Source: Paenibacillus sp. BK033 (lineage in GTDB: Bacteria > Bacillota > Bacilli > Paenibacillales > Paenibacillaceae). From it: DNA of 64,000 nucleotides. Where the stretch lies: NCBI RefSeq assembly GCF_004345425.1, contig NZ_SLVP01000008.1, positions 186,001 to 250,000 on the forward strand, given 5' to 3'. The number at the start of each line of letters is the position of its first letter. The first letter of the stretch is position 1. Positions 25,605 to 35,129 of this stretch are shown here, piece by piece. The position numbers were made by a program, and so were the translations under genes. Below the pieces are notes generated by a model. The model did no database searches. It had not been told where the DNA came from and worked only from the letters and a program-made list of their open reading frames with translations.

Positions 25605-26861
25605 TTAACAATCCAAGATCTCTTTAATATACTTTTTCACAGAAACATCCCTGGCCAGGTTGTTAACCAAATACTCTCTATTTCTGGCTCCCATTGAACT
25701 TACAATTTGTTTTTCATCTATTAATCTCTGAATTATTCTTGCAACCTCACTGTAGTTACCCGGTTCTGTTACAAACCCGCATCCTATTTCTTCAATAATC
25801 ATCCTTGCTTCAGAACCTTCTTCTAGAACACCTATTATCGGTTTACCTGCCGCTAACACTCCATATAATTTGCTAGGAACGGATACTCCTTTTATTCCTT
25901 TAGCATTAATACACCAGTGAATATCTCCAGCATTCAGACTGTAGATTAAATCTGACTTTTTCTGATAAGGAATAAAGGTTACATTCTTGAGATCATGCTC
26001 TTCTTTATAGTCAACCAAGTTACTCAAGACTGAACCTTCGCCGATAAAAGCAAATACAATATCATCCTGTTCTTTAAACTCCTTAATGACATGCATAATA
26101 TTCTCAAGGTCGTAGTACAGGCCAATATTGCCTGAGTACATAATGACGAATTTGTTCTCTAAGCCATACTGCTTCTTAAAAGCAACCACTTGTTCATGAT
26201 CATCTGGTAATGGATAGATTTCCTTCTCATCAATCCAGTTATTAATAAAGGAATGATTCGGAACCCTCTTACCCTTAAAACGTTGTTTCACGGTTTCCAC
26301 CATATCTCGGCCAACTACAATGACTTTATCCGAGCATTTGCAGCTGAATTTATCGAACCACAACATGGCATTCAGTATTAGCTTGTTCTTGCTGTATCCA
26401 ACTGCCATCGTCTGCTCGGGATTGAAGTCTTGAATGTTATAGATATACTTGGCCCGCTTCATCCACTTGCCCCATACCCCAATAAGTCCGCCAAGGACAG
26501 GCGGCTGCGAGATAGAATACACGTAATCCATCTTACCTACCTTGAAAGTAGCCAGCATGGCCCCAACAAAGTACGCCAGAATGTTCTTGATTCGGCTCAT
26601 CTTATTGTTCTTGCTGAATTCCGGTACGCGGATTCGCAGCACCTTCACACCGTTAATCTCTTCATAGTAGAACATCTTGGTTTTATACTCCGCAGCTACG
26701 CTACCTGTATAAGAAGGAACAACGCAAATAACCGTTATGTCAAAGGGATCAAGCATCCCTTCGGCCAGCTCCTTCAGAATCTGGCCGGTTGATGCAACGT
26801 CCGGGTGATAATAATGAGCATAGATAAGCAGCTTCTTCTTTATATTCGGTTCGGTTGTCAT
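25605..26861 (-). CDS. WbuB/WcaI-like family 4 glycosyltransferase
   Basis: The 418-residue product begins with KKLLIYAHYYHPDVASTGQILKELAEG (seen as HYYHPDVASTGQ), the typical N-terminus of the WbuB/WcaI subgroup, often fucosyl- or N-acetylfucosaminyl-transferases. The donor domain has IMYSGNIGLYYDLENI, IGEGS and a SKLYGVLAAGKPIIG segment. The cluster makes GDP-fucose just upstream, so transfer of fucose is a reasonable guess but not shown. The gene is 3 bases after the gmd stop. GC rises again from here toward 30 kb. Confidence 0.88.
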   Translation of the reverse strand: MTTEPNIKKKLLIYAHYYHPDVASTGQILKELAEGMLDPFDITVICVVPSYTGSVAAEYKTKMFYYEEINGVKVLRIRVPEFSKNNKMSRIKNILAYFVGAMLATFKVGKMDYVYSISQPPVLGGLIGVWGKWMKRAKYIYNIQDFNPEQTMAVGYSKNKLILNAMLWFDKFSCKCSDKVIVVGRDMVETVKQRFKGKRVPNHSFINNWIDEKEIYPLPDDHEQVVAFKKQYGLENKFVIMYSGNIGLYYDLENIMHVIKEFKEQDDIVFAFIGEGSVLSNLVDYKEEHDLKNVTFIPYQKKSDLIYSLNAGDIHWCINAKGIKGVSVPSKLYGVLAAGKPIIGVLEEGSEARMIIEEIGCGFVTEPGNYSEVARIIQRLIDEKQIVSSMGARNREYLVNNLARDVSVKKYIKEILDC

Positions 26862-26864
26862 GCT

Positions 26865-27968
26865 CTACACTAGCACCCCATCGAACATCTTTCTGCTGCC
26901 TTCTTCGGAGCTTACTTTGGCCATGTCGTATTTCACCATTACGCTTACGAGCTCTTCGAAGGAAGTCTTCGTAGGGTTCCAGCCCAATAACGTTCTGGCT
27001 TTAGTTGGATCGCCCAGCAATTGATCCACTTCGGCCGGTCTGAAGAAGGTAGGATCGACTTCAACAATTACTTCACCTGTCTTCGTATTAATGCCCTTCT
27101 CTTCTACGCCGTTACCTTGCCATTCAATCTGGATGCCTACATGCTTAAAGGCCAACTCCACAAACTCTCGTACCGAGTGCATTTCGCCTGTAGCGATAAC
27201 AAAATCCTCCGGTTTATCATGTTGAAGGATCAGCCACATGCATTCTACATAATCCTTGGCATAACCCCAGTCACGTAAGGAATCCAGGTTACCAAGCATC
27301 AGCTTCTGCTGTTTGCCTTTTGCAATGCGTGCTGCAGCAAGAGTAATCTTCCGGGTAACAAATGTTTCACCACGGCGTTCAGACTCATGATTGAACAGAA
27401 TGCCATTAACCGCGAACATATTATAGGATTCGCGATAATTCTTCGTAATCCAGAAGCCATAAATCTTCGCAACGCCATAAGGAGAGCGAGGATAGAATGG
27501 AGTTGTTTCTTTCTGAGGGACTTCTTGAACCTTCCCGTAAAGCTCGGAAGTGGAAGCCTGGTATACGCGAGTCTTCTCTGTAAGGCCAAGGAATTTGACT
27601 GCTTCAAGAATATTCAGTGTTCCTTTGCCGTCAACATCAAGTGTATAGCCAGGCATATCGAAGGATACGCGTACATGCGATTGTGCAGCGAGATTATAAA
27701 TCTCATCCGGCTGGATCTCACCGATTAAGCGTGTAATGTTAAGAGCATCGGTAACATCGCCATAATGAAGATGGAAGTTCTGGTTGTTAAGAATAGATCT
27801 TGCCTCTTCTTCTGTAAGAAGATCTTCCAGACGTTCTTGGTTATAGGAGGAGCTGCGGCGGATAACACCGTGAACCTCGTAACCTTTCTCCAATAAGAAC
27901 TCTGCCAAATAGGAACCGTCTTGTCCTGTTACACCTGTTATTAATGCGCGCTTAACCATCGTTTCCAC
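26865..27968 (-). CDS. gmd: GDP-mannose 4,6-dehydratase
   Basis: The enzyme converts GDP-mannose to GDP-4-keto-6-deoxymannose using bound NADP+. [14 protein letters not shown] is at residues 12-25, and [13 protein letters not shown] carries the cofactor-binding arginines. [13 protein letters not shown] and [10 protein letters not shown] supply the catalytic Thr/Glu and Tyr-Lys pair, followed by [15 protein letters not shown]. The 367-residue length is normal. It is adjacent to fcl, so together they make GDP-L-fucose. Confidence 0.97.
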   Translation of the reverse strand: METMVKRALITGVTGQDGSYLAEFLLEKGYEVHGVIRRSSSYNQERLEDLLTEEEARSILNNQNFHLHYGDVTDALNITRLIGEIQPDEIYNLAAQSHVRVSFDMPGYTLDVDGKGTLNILEAVKFLGLTEKTRVYQASTSELYGKVQEVPQKETTPFYPRSPYGVAKIYGFWITKNYRESYNMFAVNGILFNHESERRGETFVTRKITLAAARIAKGKQQKLMLGNLDSLRDWGYAKDYVECMWLILQHDKPEDFVIATGEMHSVREFVELAFKHVGIQIEWQGNGVEEKGINTKTGEVIVEVDPTFFRPAEVDQLLGDPTKARTLLGWNPTKTSFEELVSVMVKYDMAKVSSEEGSRKMFDGVLV

Positions 27969-27992
27969 TCCCTATAATCTCTCTTTGTAATC

Positions 27993-28931
27993 TTATTGCC
28001 GTACCAGATATTCATTCTGAAAGGTTTCGTAAACGGCTCTAATTCCCTCTTCAAGAGGAATCGTTGCCTTCCAGCCCAGTCCGTTAATCTTCGTGACGTC
28101 TACAAGCTTACGTGGCGTACCGTCCGGAGCGGATGTATTAAATACAACCTCGCCCTCATAGCCCACTACATCCTTAATCATATAAGCTAACTCTTTGATG
28201 GAGTTATCTTCACCAACGCCGATATTCACGATCTCATTCTCTTCGTAGGTATTCATCAAGAAGAGACAAGCATCGGCCAGATCGTCGGAGTGAAGGAATT
28301 CTCTGCGAGGTGTTCCCGTTCCCCATACTTCCACCTCAGGAGAGTGATTCACCTTCGCTTCATGGAATTTGCGAATAAGCGCAGGAAGCACATGCGAGGT
28401 CTTAAGATCAAAGTTATCGTTAGGTCCATACATATTGGTTGGCATAACCGAGATGTATTTCGTTCCGTATTGACGGTTGTAGGATTGGCACATTGTAATG
28501 CCAGCGATCTTCGCGATGGCGTAAGGCTCATTGGTAGGTTCAAGTACGCCTGTCAGCAGGTATTCTTCCTTCATCGGCTGAGGCGCGAACTTCGGATAGA
28601 TACAAGTTGATCCCAGGAATAGCAGCTTCTTCACCTGGTTGCGGTATGCGGCATCGATAACATTCGTCTGAATCATAATATTGTCGCGGATGAAATCTGC
28701 CGGATACTCATTGTTAGCGACTATGCCGCCAACCTTGGCTGCTGCCAGGAATACATAATCAATACCTTCCTCCTCGAAGAAAGAAAGAACCCGATCTCTG
28801 TCGAGCAGATCGAGTTCAGCACGGGTGCGATAGACCAGATTGGTATAACCCTTCTCTTCAAGAGCTCTTAGAATAGCAGATCCTACTAGTCCTCTGTGTC
28901 CTGCTACAAAAATCTTCGAATTGAGTTCCAC
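27993..28931 (-). CDS. fcl: GDP-L-fucose synthase
   Basis: This bifunctional epimerase/reductase completes GDP-L-fucose synthesis from the Gmd product with [20 protein letters not shown] is the nucleotide loop (residues 8-22). [17 protein letters not shown] holds the catalytic Ser-Cys region, and [11 protein letters not shown] the YxxxK pair. The 312-residue length is typical. It lies 24 bases before gmd and 20 bases after the sugar transferase gene. Confidence 0.97.
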   Translation of the reverse strand: MELNSKIFVAGHRGLVGSAILRALEEKGYTNLVYRTRAELDLLDRDRVLSFFEEEGIDYVFLAAAKVGGIVANNEYPADFIRDNIMIQTNVIDAAYRNQVKKLLFLGSTCIYPKFAPQPMKEEYLLTGVLEPTNEPYAIAKIAGITMCQSYNRQYGTKYISVMPTNMYGPNDNFDLKTSHVLPALIRKFHEAKVNHSPEVEVWGTGTPRREFLHSDDLADACLFLMNTYEENEIVNIGVGEDNSIKELAYMIKDVVGYEGEVVFNTSAPDGTPRKLVDVTKINGLGWKATIPLEEGIRAVYETFQNEYLVRQ

Positions 28932-28950
28932 TCTCTATCCACTCCTTCTC

Positions 28951-29652
28951 CTAATATGCGTCATCCGATCCAACCATCGCTTTAGCAGTCTTTGCGATAA
29001 TCTGCAGATCAAATAACACAGTTCGTTTCTCTATATACTCAAGATCCAGCTCCACCATTTCCTTGAAGCTCAGCTCATTCCGGCCGCTTACCTGCCACAG
29101 TCCGGTACAGCCTGGCTTCACGCGAAGGCGGAGTTTATCATAGCTGCTGTATTCATTTACCTCTCTTGGAAGAGGCGGACGCGGGCCAACAAGCGACATC
29201 TCGCCGCGAACGACGTTCCACAGTTGAGGAAGCTCGTCAATGCTGGTCCGTCGGATAAATCTTCCAACGGTTGTAATTCTCGGGTCATGTTTCATCTTGA
29301 ACATGGCACCTTCTATCTCATTCTTATGTAAGAGGTCCTTCAATAAGTCCTCGGCGTTCGGGACCATGGACCGGAATTTGTACATCCGGAATTTCTTCTC
29401 ATTAATGCCTACCCGTGTCTGATAGAAGAACACCGGTGCTTTCGGATTCTCCAGCTTAATCAGCAGGGTAATTACCAGCAGCAACGGGGATAATAATAGG
29501 ATCCCGCATGCCGCGCCAACCAGATCCATCATGCGCTTGATCATCAGATAAGTGCGTTTCGTGCTTCTTGTCTTGGCTTGAACACGTTGAGCAATAGATA
29601 AATGGCTGTCTATAGTCATCTCGGATTCTTTCCGAAGAGGCGATAACGCCAT
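28951..29652 (-). CDS. Initiating sugar transferase (polyprenyl-phosphate glycosyl-1-phosphate transferase)
   Basis: The 233-residue product has one membrane segment at about residues 48-67 and the bacterial sugar transferase domain: RVGINEKKFRMYKFRSM, IRRTSIDELPQLWNV, MSLVGPRPPLP and GCTGLWQVSGR. It attaches the first sugar phosphate, probably glucose- or galactose-1-phosphate, to undecaprenyl phosphate and so starts the repeat unit. It is the short form without the extra N-terminal helices of WbaP. GGGGGAG lies 9 bases before the ATG. It follows galU closely. Confidence 0.95.
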   Translation of the reverse strand: MALSPLRKESEMTIDSHLSIAQRVQAKTRSTKRTYLMIKRMMDLVGAACGILLLSPLLLVITLLIKLENPKAPVFFYQTRVGINEKKFRMYKFRSMVPNAEDLLKDLLHKNEIEGAMFKMKHDPRITTVGRFIRRTSIDELPQLWNVVRGEMSLVGPRPPLPREVNEYSSYDKLRLRVKPGCTGLWQVSGRNELSFKEMVELDLEYIEKRTVLFDLQIIAKTAKAMVGSDDAY

Positions 29653-29670
29653 GCTGTTGTCTCCCCCTGT

Positions 29671-30558
29671 TTACTTGAATTTATGGATAAGCTCCCGCTC
29701 TAAAATTCCCTTCATAGCCTCCAGCAGCGGTCCCTTAAGGGACTCATTACGCAAGGCATAGTCAAGCGTTGTCGTAATAAAACCTAGCTTCTCGCCTACA
29801 TCGTATCGTCTGCCTTCGAACTCATAGGCGTACACGCCTTGTGACTCATTGAGCTTCTGGATGGCGTCCGTCAATTGAATCTCGCCGCCGGCACCCTTCT
29901 CTTGCTTGGACAGGAACTTGAAAATATCCGGAGTGAGAACATAACGGCCCATAATCGCAAGATTCGATTCCGTTGTTCCCGGTGCCGGCTTTTCGATAAA
30001 ACGATCTACCAAGCTTAACAGCCCGTTCTTCTCGCTGTATTCCACAATGCCATAACGTTCGGTCTCATTCATGGGAACCGGCTTCACGCCAATAACCGAC
30101 TTGCCCGTCTGTTCGAACTGGTCCATCAGCTGCTTCGTGCATGGAACCTTGGAATCCACAATGTCATCTCCAAGAAGCACGGCAAACGGCTCGTCTCCGA
30201 TAAAGTTGCGCGCACACCATACGGCATGCCCAAGACCCTTCGCTTCCTTCTGGCGGATATAATGAATATCGACTCTCGAGGACTTCTGCACTTCGTCGAG
30301 CAGCTTAAGCTTGCCCTTCTCCATCAGATTGTGCTCCAGTTCAAAGGCGCTGTCGAAGTGATCTTCGATTGCTCGTTTGCCCTTGCCGGTCACAATAATA
30401 ATGTCCTCGATTCCCGATGAGACTGCCTCTTCCACGATGTACTGAATCGTGGGCTTGTCTACAATCGGCAGCATTTCCTTGGGCATCGCTTTGGTCGCGG
30501 GCAGGAACCGGGTTCCAAGGCCTGCGGCCGGGATAATGGCCTTTTTCACTTTCGTCAT
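29671..30558 (-). CDS. galU: UTP-glucose-1-phosphate uridylyltransferase
   Basis: The enzyme makes UDP-glucose, the precursor for ugd and probably for the initiating transferase. The nucleotidyltransferase signature [20 protein letters not shown] begins at residue 13, with [13 protein letters not shown] after it. RYGIVEYSE and RFIEKPAPG follow. The open frame extends to 30690, but GAGGG lies 8 bases before ATG at 30558, and the extra 44 codons have unusual composition. Upstream sits a terminator-like hairpin and the EAR-like leader, so galU is the first gene expected to depend on antitermination. Confidence 0.96.
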   Translation of the reverse strand: MTKVKKAIIPAAGLGTRFLPATKAMPKEMLPIVDKPTIQYIVEEAVSSGIEDIIIVTGKGKRAIEDHFDSAFELEHNLMEKGKLKLLDEVQKSSRVDIHYIRQKEAKGLGHAVWCARNFIGDEPFAVLLGDDIVDSKVPCTKQLMDQFEQTGKSVIGVKPVPMNETERYGIVEYSEKNGLLSLVDRFIEKPAPGTTESNLAIMGRYVLTPDIFKFLSKQEKGAGGEIQLTDAIQKLNESQGVYAYEFEGRRYDVGEKLGFITTTLDYALRNESLKGPLLEAMKGILERELIHKFK

Positions 30559-30648
30559 GTTTTGTTCCCTCTCTTTTCTTTCTTTTTCTCTCTCTATTTT
30601 TTGTCTATGTATGTGGTGGATATTGGATAACTGTTGCGTATAAATATA

Positions 30649-30685
30649 CGAGCTATGTCTTTCTTCGGCAGAAAAACATAGCTCG
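30649..30685 (-). terminator. Terminator-like hairpin between the EAR-like RNA and galU
   Basis: CGAGCTATGT and ACATAGCTCG form a perfect 10-bp stem with a 17-base loop. On the minus strand it is followed by TATATTTATACG, a weak U-rich tail. It lies inside the exopolysaccharide operon, where termination would stop expression of all downstream genes unless overcome. Confidence 0.5.
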
Positions 30686-30694
30686 AACATTTAG

Positions 30695-30844
30695 TTATAA
30701 ATTAGGGGCATTTAACCCCTCCTCACATCACACCCCTGGCAATAATGCCTAAGGTTTGCTTGTAAAACCCACAGCGTGACCGAGTGCCTGCAGTGATAAA
30801 GGTGCAGCAGACTTTACCTTGAGCGGTGGTTGTAGCCGCTCTCC
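30695..30844 (-). ncRNA. Structured leader between kinase and galU, candidate EAR (eps-associated RNA)
   Basis: The 150 bases after the kinase gene can form several hairpins on the minus strand. These are GAGCGG/CCGCTC, AAGGT/ACCTT, GGTTT/AAACC, GGCA/TGCC and AGGGG/CCCCT, plus a possible long-range ATCAC/GTGAT pairing. The position, directly after the BY-kinase of an exopolysaccharide operon, is the one where the EAR processive antitermination element lies in Bacillus (epsB-epsC). I could not compare it to the Rfam model, so the identity rests on position and structure. Confidence 0.55.
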
Positions 30845-31537
30845 CTACTTCACATCAGCACTATAGTAGTAGTAATAAGCCTCTTCATTCGACCGGCGCT
30901 TCACGTTATTGAGTACGACGCCAAGAATGCGGGCATTGACGTTCTGCAGATTCTGAATCGCCTTCTGCGCGAACTGGCGCTTCACCCGGCCTTGATCGAC
31001 AACAAGAACAACCCCGTCGCTCTTCGTTGCCGCAATCTGCGCATCCGTTACGGCCAAGAGTGGCGGCGTATCCACCAGAACGATGTCGTACATCGTACGA
31101 AGCTCATCCAACAGGGCCGTCATCCGCTTCGATGCCAGCATCTCTGCCGGATTCGGAGGAATCGGTCCCGCTGTAATAACGTCCAGATTCGGAACATCCG
31201 TCGTTTGGATAACCTCTTGCAGGGTGCTTTGCTGGGAGATGACGGACGACAAGCCGAACCGGTTCGAGATCTGGAACGTCTTATGAGCCGTTGGCTTGCG
31301 CATATCGGCATCAATCAGAACAACCTTGCGGTCGGACTGGCTAAAGGCTACGGACAGATTGGCAATGGTTGTAGACTTGCCTTCGCCTGGTCCTGCAGAA
31401 GATACCATAATGACCTGCATGGCGGAATCAATCGCAGCGAACTCGATATTCGTCCGAAGCGTACGGTATGTCTCCGATACCGGCGAACGCGGGTTGGCGA
31501 CGGTAATCAGGCGGCGTTTATTCTCCGATTGTGACAT
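30845..31537 (-). CDS. CpsD/CapB family tyrosine-protein kinase (BY-kinase)
   Basis: The 230-residue cytoplasmic kinase works with the chain-length regulator to control polymer length. Walker A is SSAGPGEGKST, Walker A' is VVLIDADMRKPT and Walker B is DIVLVDTPPLL. The C-terminus ends with a run of five tyrosines (AYYYYYSADVK), the autophosphorylation cluster. The frame extends to 31714, but GGAGGG and GGAG precede ATG at 31537, giving MSQSENKRR. It overlaps the end of the regulator gene by 20 bases, so the two are coupled. Confidence 0.95.
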   Translation of the reverse strand: MSQSENKRRLITVANPRSPVSETYRTLRTNIEFAAIDSAMQVIMVSSAGPGEGKSTTIANLSVAFSQSDRKVVLIDADMRKPTAHKTFQISNRFGLSSVISQQSTLQEVIQTTDVPNLDVITAGPIPPNPAEMLASKRMTALLDELRTMYDIVLVDTPPLLAVTDAQIAATKSDGVVLVVDQGRVKRQFAQKAIQNLQNVNARILGVVLNNVKRRSNEEAYYYYYSADVK

Positions 31538-32282
31538 TCTCCAGCCCTCCTGCCTTTTGTCTGTTCTCTGCTCGTGAAGATCCCGTCTGGAATTCGCTTG
31601 CTTCCACCCTCGCAACCATGGCCAGAGTTGGCTGACCCAGATAACGCTCGACATCGGCTTCCGTCTTAATCGTGTCGTCCATGTATTCCAGCAGGAACGC
31701 AATACCAACCGCAATCATAAGGGACACGACAAAAGCGATGATAATGTTCAGCGTGACATTCGGCGATACCGGTGCAGGCTGGTCATCCAATATCGCTTCG
31801 TTCAGGATGGATACGTTCTGAACTTGAAAAATATTAGGAATTTCCTGTTGAAAGACAATCGAGATGGCATTAACGATCTCAGCGGCCTGGCGATAGGAGA
31901 CGTCCTGTACAGCCAGAGTCATAACCTGCGTGTCGTTTACAGAGCTAACCTTGATCTTCTTGGCCAGTTCCTTGGCGGATAAGCCCAGCTGCGGATACTT
32001 CTCAGCAACCTTTCCAAGAATCGCCGGCGTCTTAATGACTTCTTTATAGGTTTCGATCATCTTGATGTTGGAGTTGATTGCGTTAATGTCCAATGCTCCC
32101 ACGGCTAAGGACTCATTCGTGCGGTTCACGACGATCTTGGTAGATGCCTCGTAGATGGGGTCCTTGAATATCTTGGTGTACACACCCGATGCAACGGTAC
32201 ATACAAGTACAAAAATAACAATAAGCAGCAATCTCTTCCTCACGATAAGGAAGTACTCTCTTAAGTCTAGTTCCTCGGACAC
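31518..32282 (-). CDS. Chain-length determinant protein (Wzz/CapA family, BY-kinase modulator)
   Basis: The 254-residue product has two membrane helices, about residues 18-36 and 176-197, enclosing an external domain. The DLREYFLIVRKR start and the YEASTKIVVN segment after helix 1 are typical. The cytoplasmic tail (EYMDDTIKTEADVERYLGQP) is the part that activates the partner kinase. It begins with GTG at 32282 behind a strong AGGAGGGGG site. It is the first gene of the exopolysaccharide operon; its promoter must lie in 32283-32390, where I see no clear consensus. Confidence 0.94.
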   Translation of the reverse strand: MSEELDLREYFLIVRKRLLLIVIFVLVCTVASGVYTKIFKDPIYEASTKIVVNRTNESLAVGALDINAINSNIKMIETYKEVIKTPAILGKVAEKYPQLGLSAKELAKKIKVSSVNDTQVMTLAVQDVSYRQAAEIVNAISIVFQQEIPNIFQVQNVSILNEAILDDQPAPVSPNVTLNIIIAFVVSLMIAVGIAFLLEYMDDTIKTEADVERYLGQPTLAMVARVEASEFQTGSSRAENRQKAGGLENVTIGE

Positions 32283-32390
32283 TATTAGCCCCCTCCTGAA
32301 TGCCTAGTTGCCTATGATGATTGTATTACGTTAGACCTAAACTTTGTAGACAAATTTTGTAAATAAACCAACTTTTGTTATAAATTAGCG

Positions 32391-32432
32391 AAAAAATACC
32401 TTCCTCCCAACTGCTGCATCTGAGAGGAAGGT
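32391..32432 (-). terminator. Intrinsic terminator of the SLH protein gene
   Basis: On the minus strand ACCTTCCTC pairs with GAGGAAGGT (17-base loop), followed by ATTTTTTCGC. It separates the SLH gene from the exopolysaccharide operon. Confidence 0.85.
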
Positions 32433-32447
32433 CATAAGCCCTATTCA

Positions 32448-34604
32448 TTACTTAAAGTTTACTGCACGGTAGATCATAACCGCAGCTTCAGCGCGAGTTG
32501 CGGAAGCATTCGGCGAGAATTTGCCGTTGTTGCCGATTACGATGCCGTTCTTCGAAGCGAAGGCTACGCCGGCTTTCAGGGAAGCGCTGATCGAGCCAGC
32601 ATCTTTGAAGCCTTCCAGTGCTGCAGTCACGTCCGTTACGTCTTGAGCACCTTTCGTTACTTTCAATGCGCGAGCAATCATAGTCGCCATCTCTGCGCGA
32701 GTGATTTGCGCATTAGGATCGAACTTCGAAGCCGAACGGCCTTGGATAATGCCAAGCTTAGCCGCTGCGCCGATATAAGGTGCGGACCAGTCCGTATCCT
32801 TCACGTCCGCAAAGCTTTCTTTCGCGGAGCTGTTATCGATATCAAGAGCGCGAGTCAGCATTTTTGCGAACTCTGCACGGGTTACGTTATCTTTCGGAGC
32901 GAATACGCCGGCTTTCTTGCCTTCGATGGCGCCTTTCGCAGCGATTACTTCAATTGCACGGCCAGCCCACGACTCTACGGAAGCGATGTCCGTGAAGCTT
33001 ACTTTGTTCTCAACAACAACGTATTGGGAGAACGTATCGCGATGCTCCACAATCAGGTTGCCTTCTACCGTACCGCCTTGGAATACAAGCTTGCCGTCAA
33101 CGATCTTCGCGAGCGACAGAAGCTCTTTGTCCACGCCGTCTACGTTACCGAGAGGAATGGAAACCTTAACCGGCTGTTCGAACGAAGTTACCGTTTTGCC
33201 GCCAATCGTCAGGCCAAAGCTATAAACGTCGGAAGCTGCTTTCCGTTCGCCGGTTGTCGAGGAATCAGCTTTCGATTTGTTGATGTTGAAGTCAACCGGA
33301 CCGTTGAATTGACCGCCAACCGGAAGCGTTGCGCTCAGGCCGTTAACCGTCAGGTTAATGCCGCCAAGACCCGCTTTGATTGCTTCTTGGATAACGGCAT
33401 CGTTGAGACCGATCTTCACACCGTCTTGCGCAACATTGCCCAGGTTAAGGTTCAGAACAGGTGCCGGAACCGTAACGCCAGGAGCCAGTGCTTTCACGTT
33501 CTTCAGGATCTCGCCGATACCCGCGATAGCGGACAATACGGACGAGCTGCTTACTTGCACGGAAGCTTGACCGTTCGATACTTTCACGTCGCTAGACAGA
33601 TCAAATGTCGACAGCTTCGTTACGAGCGCAGTTGCTTTTTGAACCGCTTCTGCAAGGATTGCCGCTTTCTCAGCGTCCGTTGCATTTGCAAGCTTTTTCT
33701 TGATGTCGTCGATGAGTGCTGTAACATCCTTCGGAATTTCAACCGTAGGTGTCTCTTCTCCGCCGCCGATAACGCCGCCACCGCCAGGGGAAGTCGTTTC
33801 GTTCATTTTCTGGATAGCCAAGTACAAAGCAGCACCTGCGCTAAGAATAGCATCTTTTCCTACTTTCTCTTGCACACGCTGAACCACAATGCTTAGGTCC
33901 AATGGAGTTATGTGGTACCCGGACAAAATCTTCTGAACCAGAAGCCCTTCGGACTTCAAAGCTGTAAAGGCCTCTTCGATTAACTCGGCTCTCTTCGTAT
34001 CGTCATTCAGCACAAGCAGCAGCTCTGTCAGATTATCCGCGCCCAAGTCCTCAATTAAGCCAATGAGTTTTTCTTGGAAAGCCAAGAAGTATTCAGCAAC
34101 ATCATCAACTGTCAAGGCTTCCAGTTCTTCCGTTTTCAAGCCTGCGCCAGCAGCCAGCTCCAACAGAACGTCCCGGTATGCTTTCGTATTGCGAATAGTC
34201 TCAAGCTCCGTCAGGTTCGGATCGTAAGTGAAGGCGATGATATCCGAAACCAGGCCCGCTACCGCATCTTTATCCTCAGACGAGAAATCTGCGCCAAGTT
34301 TAAGATTAACTTCGCTTGTAATTGGAACAGCAATATATTTCAAATCAGTTTCATCTAACGCTGCAAATTTCGTACGCAGTGCACGCACGGCCTCAAGTCC
34401 GCCATCAACCGAATCAAGTGCGGCATACAGTTTGTTAGCATAGTTCACGATATCTGTATTTGGGAATGCAGCAGCCGCGTAAGCCGTATTATTAAATCCC
34501 AGCTTTTCTGCCAATCCCTTGCTGCTCAACGGAATACCTGCGAATGCGGTTGCCGCCATGCTTGCTGCGATTGTGGATACGATAAGCTTCTTTTTGATCG
34601 TCAT
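32448..34604 (-). CDS. Secreted surface protein with three C-terminal SLH domains
   Basis: The 718-residue product has a signal peptide (helix about residues 8-24, cleavage probably after the AYAAA region near 42-46). Residues 45-290 form a helical region of unknown function ending in a GGGGVIGGGEE linker. Residues 290-530 form a second domain, beta-rich at its end. Three SLH repeats follow (FTDIASVESWAGRAI, FADVKDTDWSAPYIG, FKDAGSISASLKAGV, each ending in TRAE). SLH repeats bind pyruvylated secondary cell-wall polymer. The gene has its own terminator and lies just upstream of the exopolysaccharide operon. Its exact task is unknown. Confidence 0.93.
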   Translation of the reverse strand: MTIKKKLIVSTIAASMAATAFAGIPLSSKGLAEKLGFNNTAYAAAAFPNTDIVNYANKLYAALDSVDGGLEAVRALRTKFAALDETDLKYIAVPITSEVNLKLGADFSSEDKDAVAGLVSDIIAFTYDPNLTELETIRNTKAYRDVLLELAAGAGLKTEELEALTVDDVAEYFLAFQEKLIGLIEDLGADNLTELLLVLNDDTKRAELIEEAFTALKSEGLLVQKILSGYHITPLDLSIVVQRVQEKVGKDAILSAGAALYLAIQKMNETTSPGGGGVIGGGEETPTVEIPKDVTALIDDIKKKLANATDAEKAAILAEAVQKATALVTKLSTFDLSSDVKVSNGQASVQVSSSSVLSAIAGIGEILKNVKALAPGVTVPAPVLNLNLGNVAQDGVKIGLNDAVIQEAIKAGLGGINLTVNGLSATLPVGGQFNGPVDFNINKSKADSSTTGERKAASDVYSFGLTIGGKTVTSFEQPVKVSIPLGNVDGVDKELLSLAKIVDGKLVFQGGTVEGNLIVEHRDTFSQYVVVENKVSFTDIASVESWAGRAIEVIAAKGAIEGKKAGVFAPKDNVTRAEFAKMLTRALDIDNSSAKESFADVKDTDWSAPYIGAAAKLGIIQGRSASKFDPNAQITRAEMATMIARALKVTKGAQDVTDVTAALEGFKDAGSISASLKAGVAFASKNGIVIGNNGKFSPNASATRAEAAVMIYRAVNFK

Positions 34605-35029
34605 TTCGTAAGTTCACCTCATAGTTTGATAGTTGTGACAGTATGTAACTCTTGTAATCCTATACCAGATACTGGTATATATAGACACTAATAACGCGAC
34701 AAAATGACTAGAGTGAGCGCCCTACCCTCTAGTTGATTGCCAATTCGATACCCATTTCTGTTAATAGGATTCCAAAATTGGTCGTTTCCGCCATAGGGAT
34801 CCTTGGGAAATCTGTGCCTATATGCTTGCAATTGCTAAAATGTACCTAGGAAAATACTTGATGCTCATTATAGCAGAATAGAACTGGCGAATCAGCACTT
34901 TCGCAATATTTCCTAGTTTTCGACAAAAAATGATCGGTTTGTACTAGTTTTACGGGATATTCTCCCAGTTTGGTAGCGTTTTCAGTCGATATTTAACGCT
35001 GGAAATTAAATTTCCTTCTCCCAATCGAC
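34605..35029. other. Upstream region of the SLH gene with an operator-like palindrome
   Basis: No gene is seen. ATACCAG-ATA-CTGGTAT (34662-34678) is a perfect 7-3-7 inverted repeat 58 bases upstream of the SLH start and may be an operator. The remaining 350 bases are AT-rich and without recognised structure. Confidence 0.5.
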
Positions 35030-35109
35030 AAAATAAAAACCGTGCCATCCGCCGATAGAGGTCCTATTCTGTCACAAATAAGAGACTCTGGTCGATCGTC
35101 AGCACGGTT
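35030..35109 (-). terminator. Long branched terminator-like structure after potD
   Basis: On the minus strand AACCGTGC (35109-35102) pairs with GCACGGTT (35045-35038), followed by TTTATTTTG. The 56 bases between the arms can form an imperfect extended stem (CGAT/ATCG, AGAG/CTCT, TATT/AATA). It probably ends the pot operon, but the large apical part is unusual for a simple terminator. Confidence 0.6.
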
Positions 35110-35129
35110 ATACCAATAAATGTAAAATT

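Noticed and set aside
30695-30844. Cyclic di-GMP or cyclic di-AMP riboswitch between the kinase gene and galU
   Set aside because: The hallmark conserved sequences of those classes could not be matched; the EAR position is a better, though unproven, explanation.
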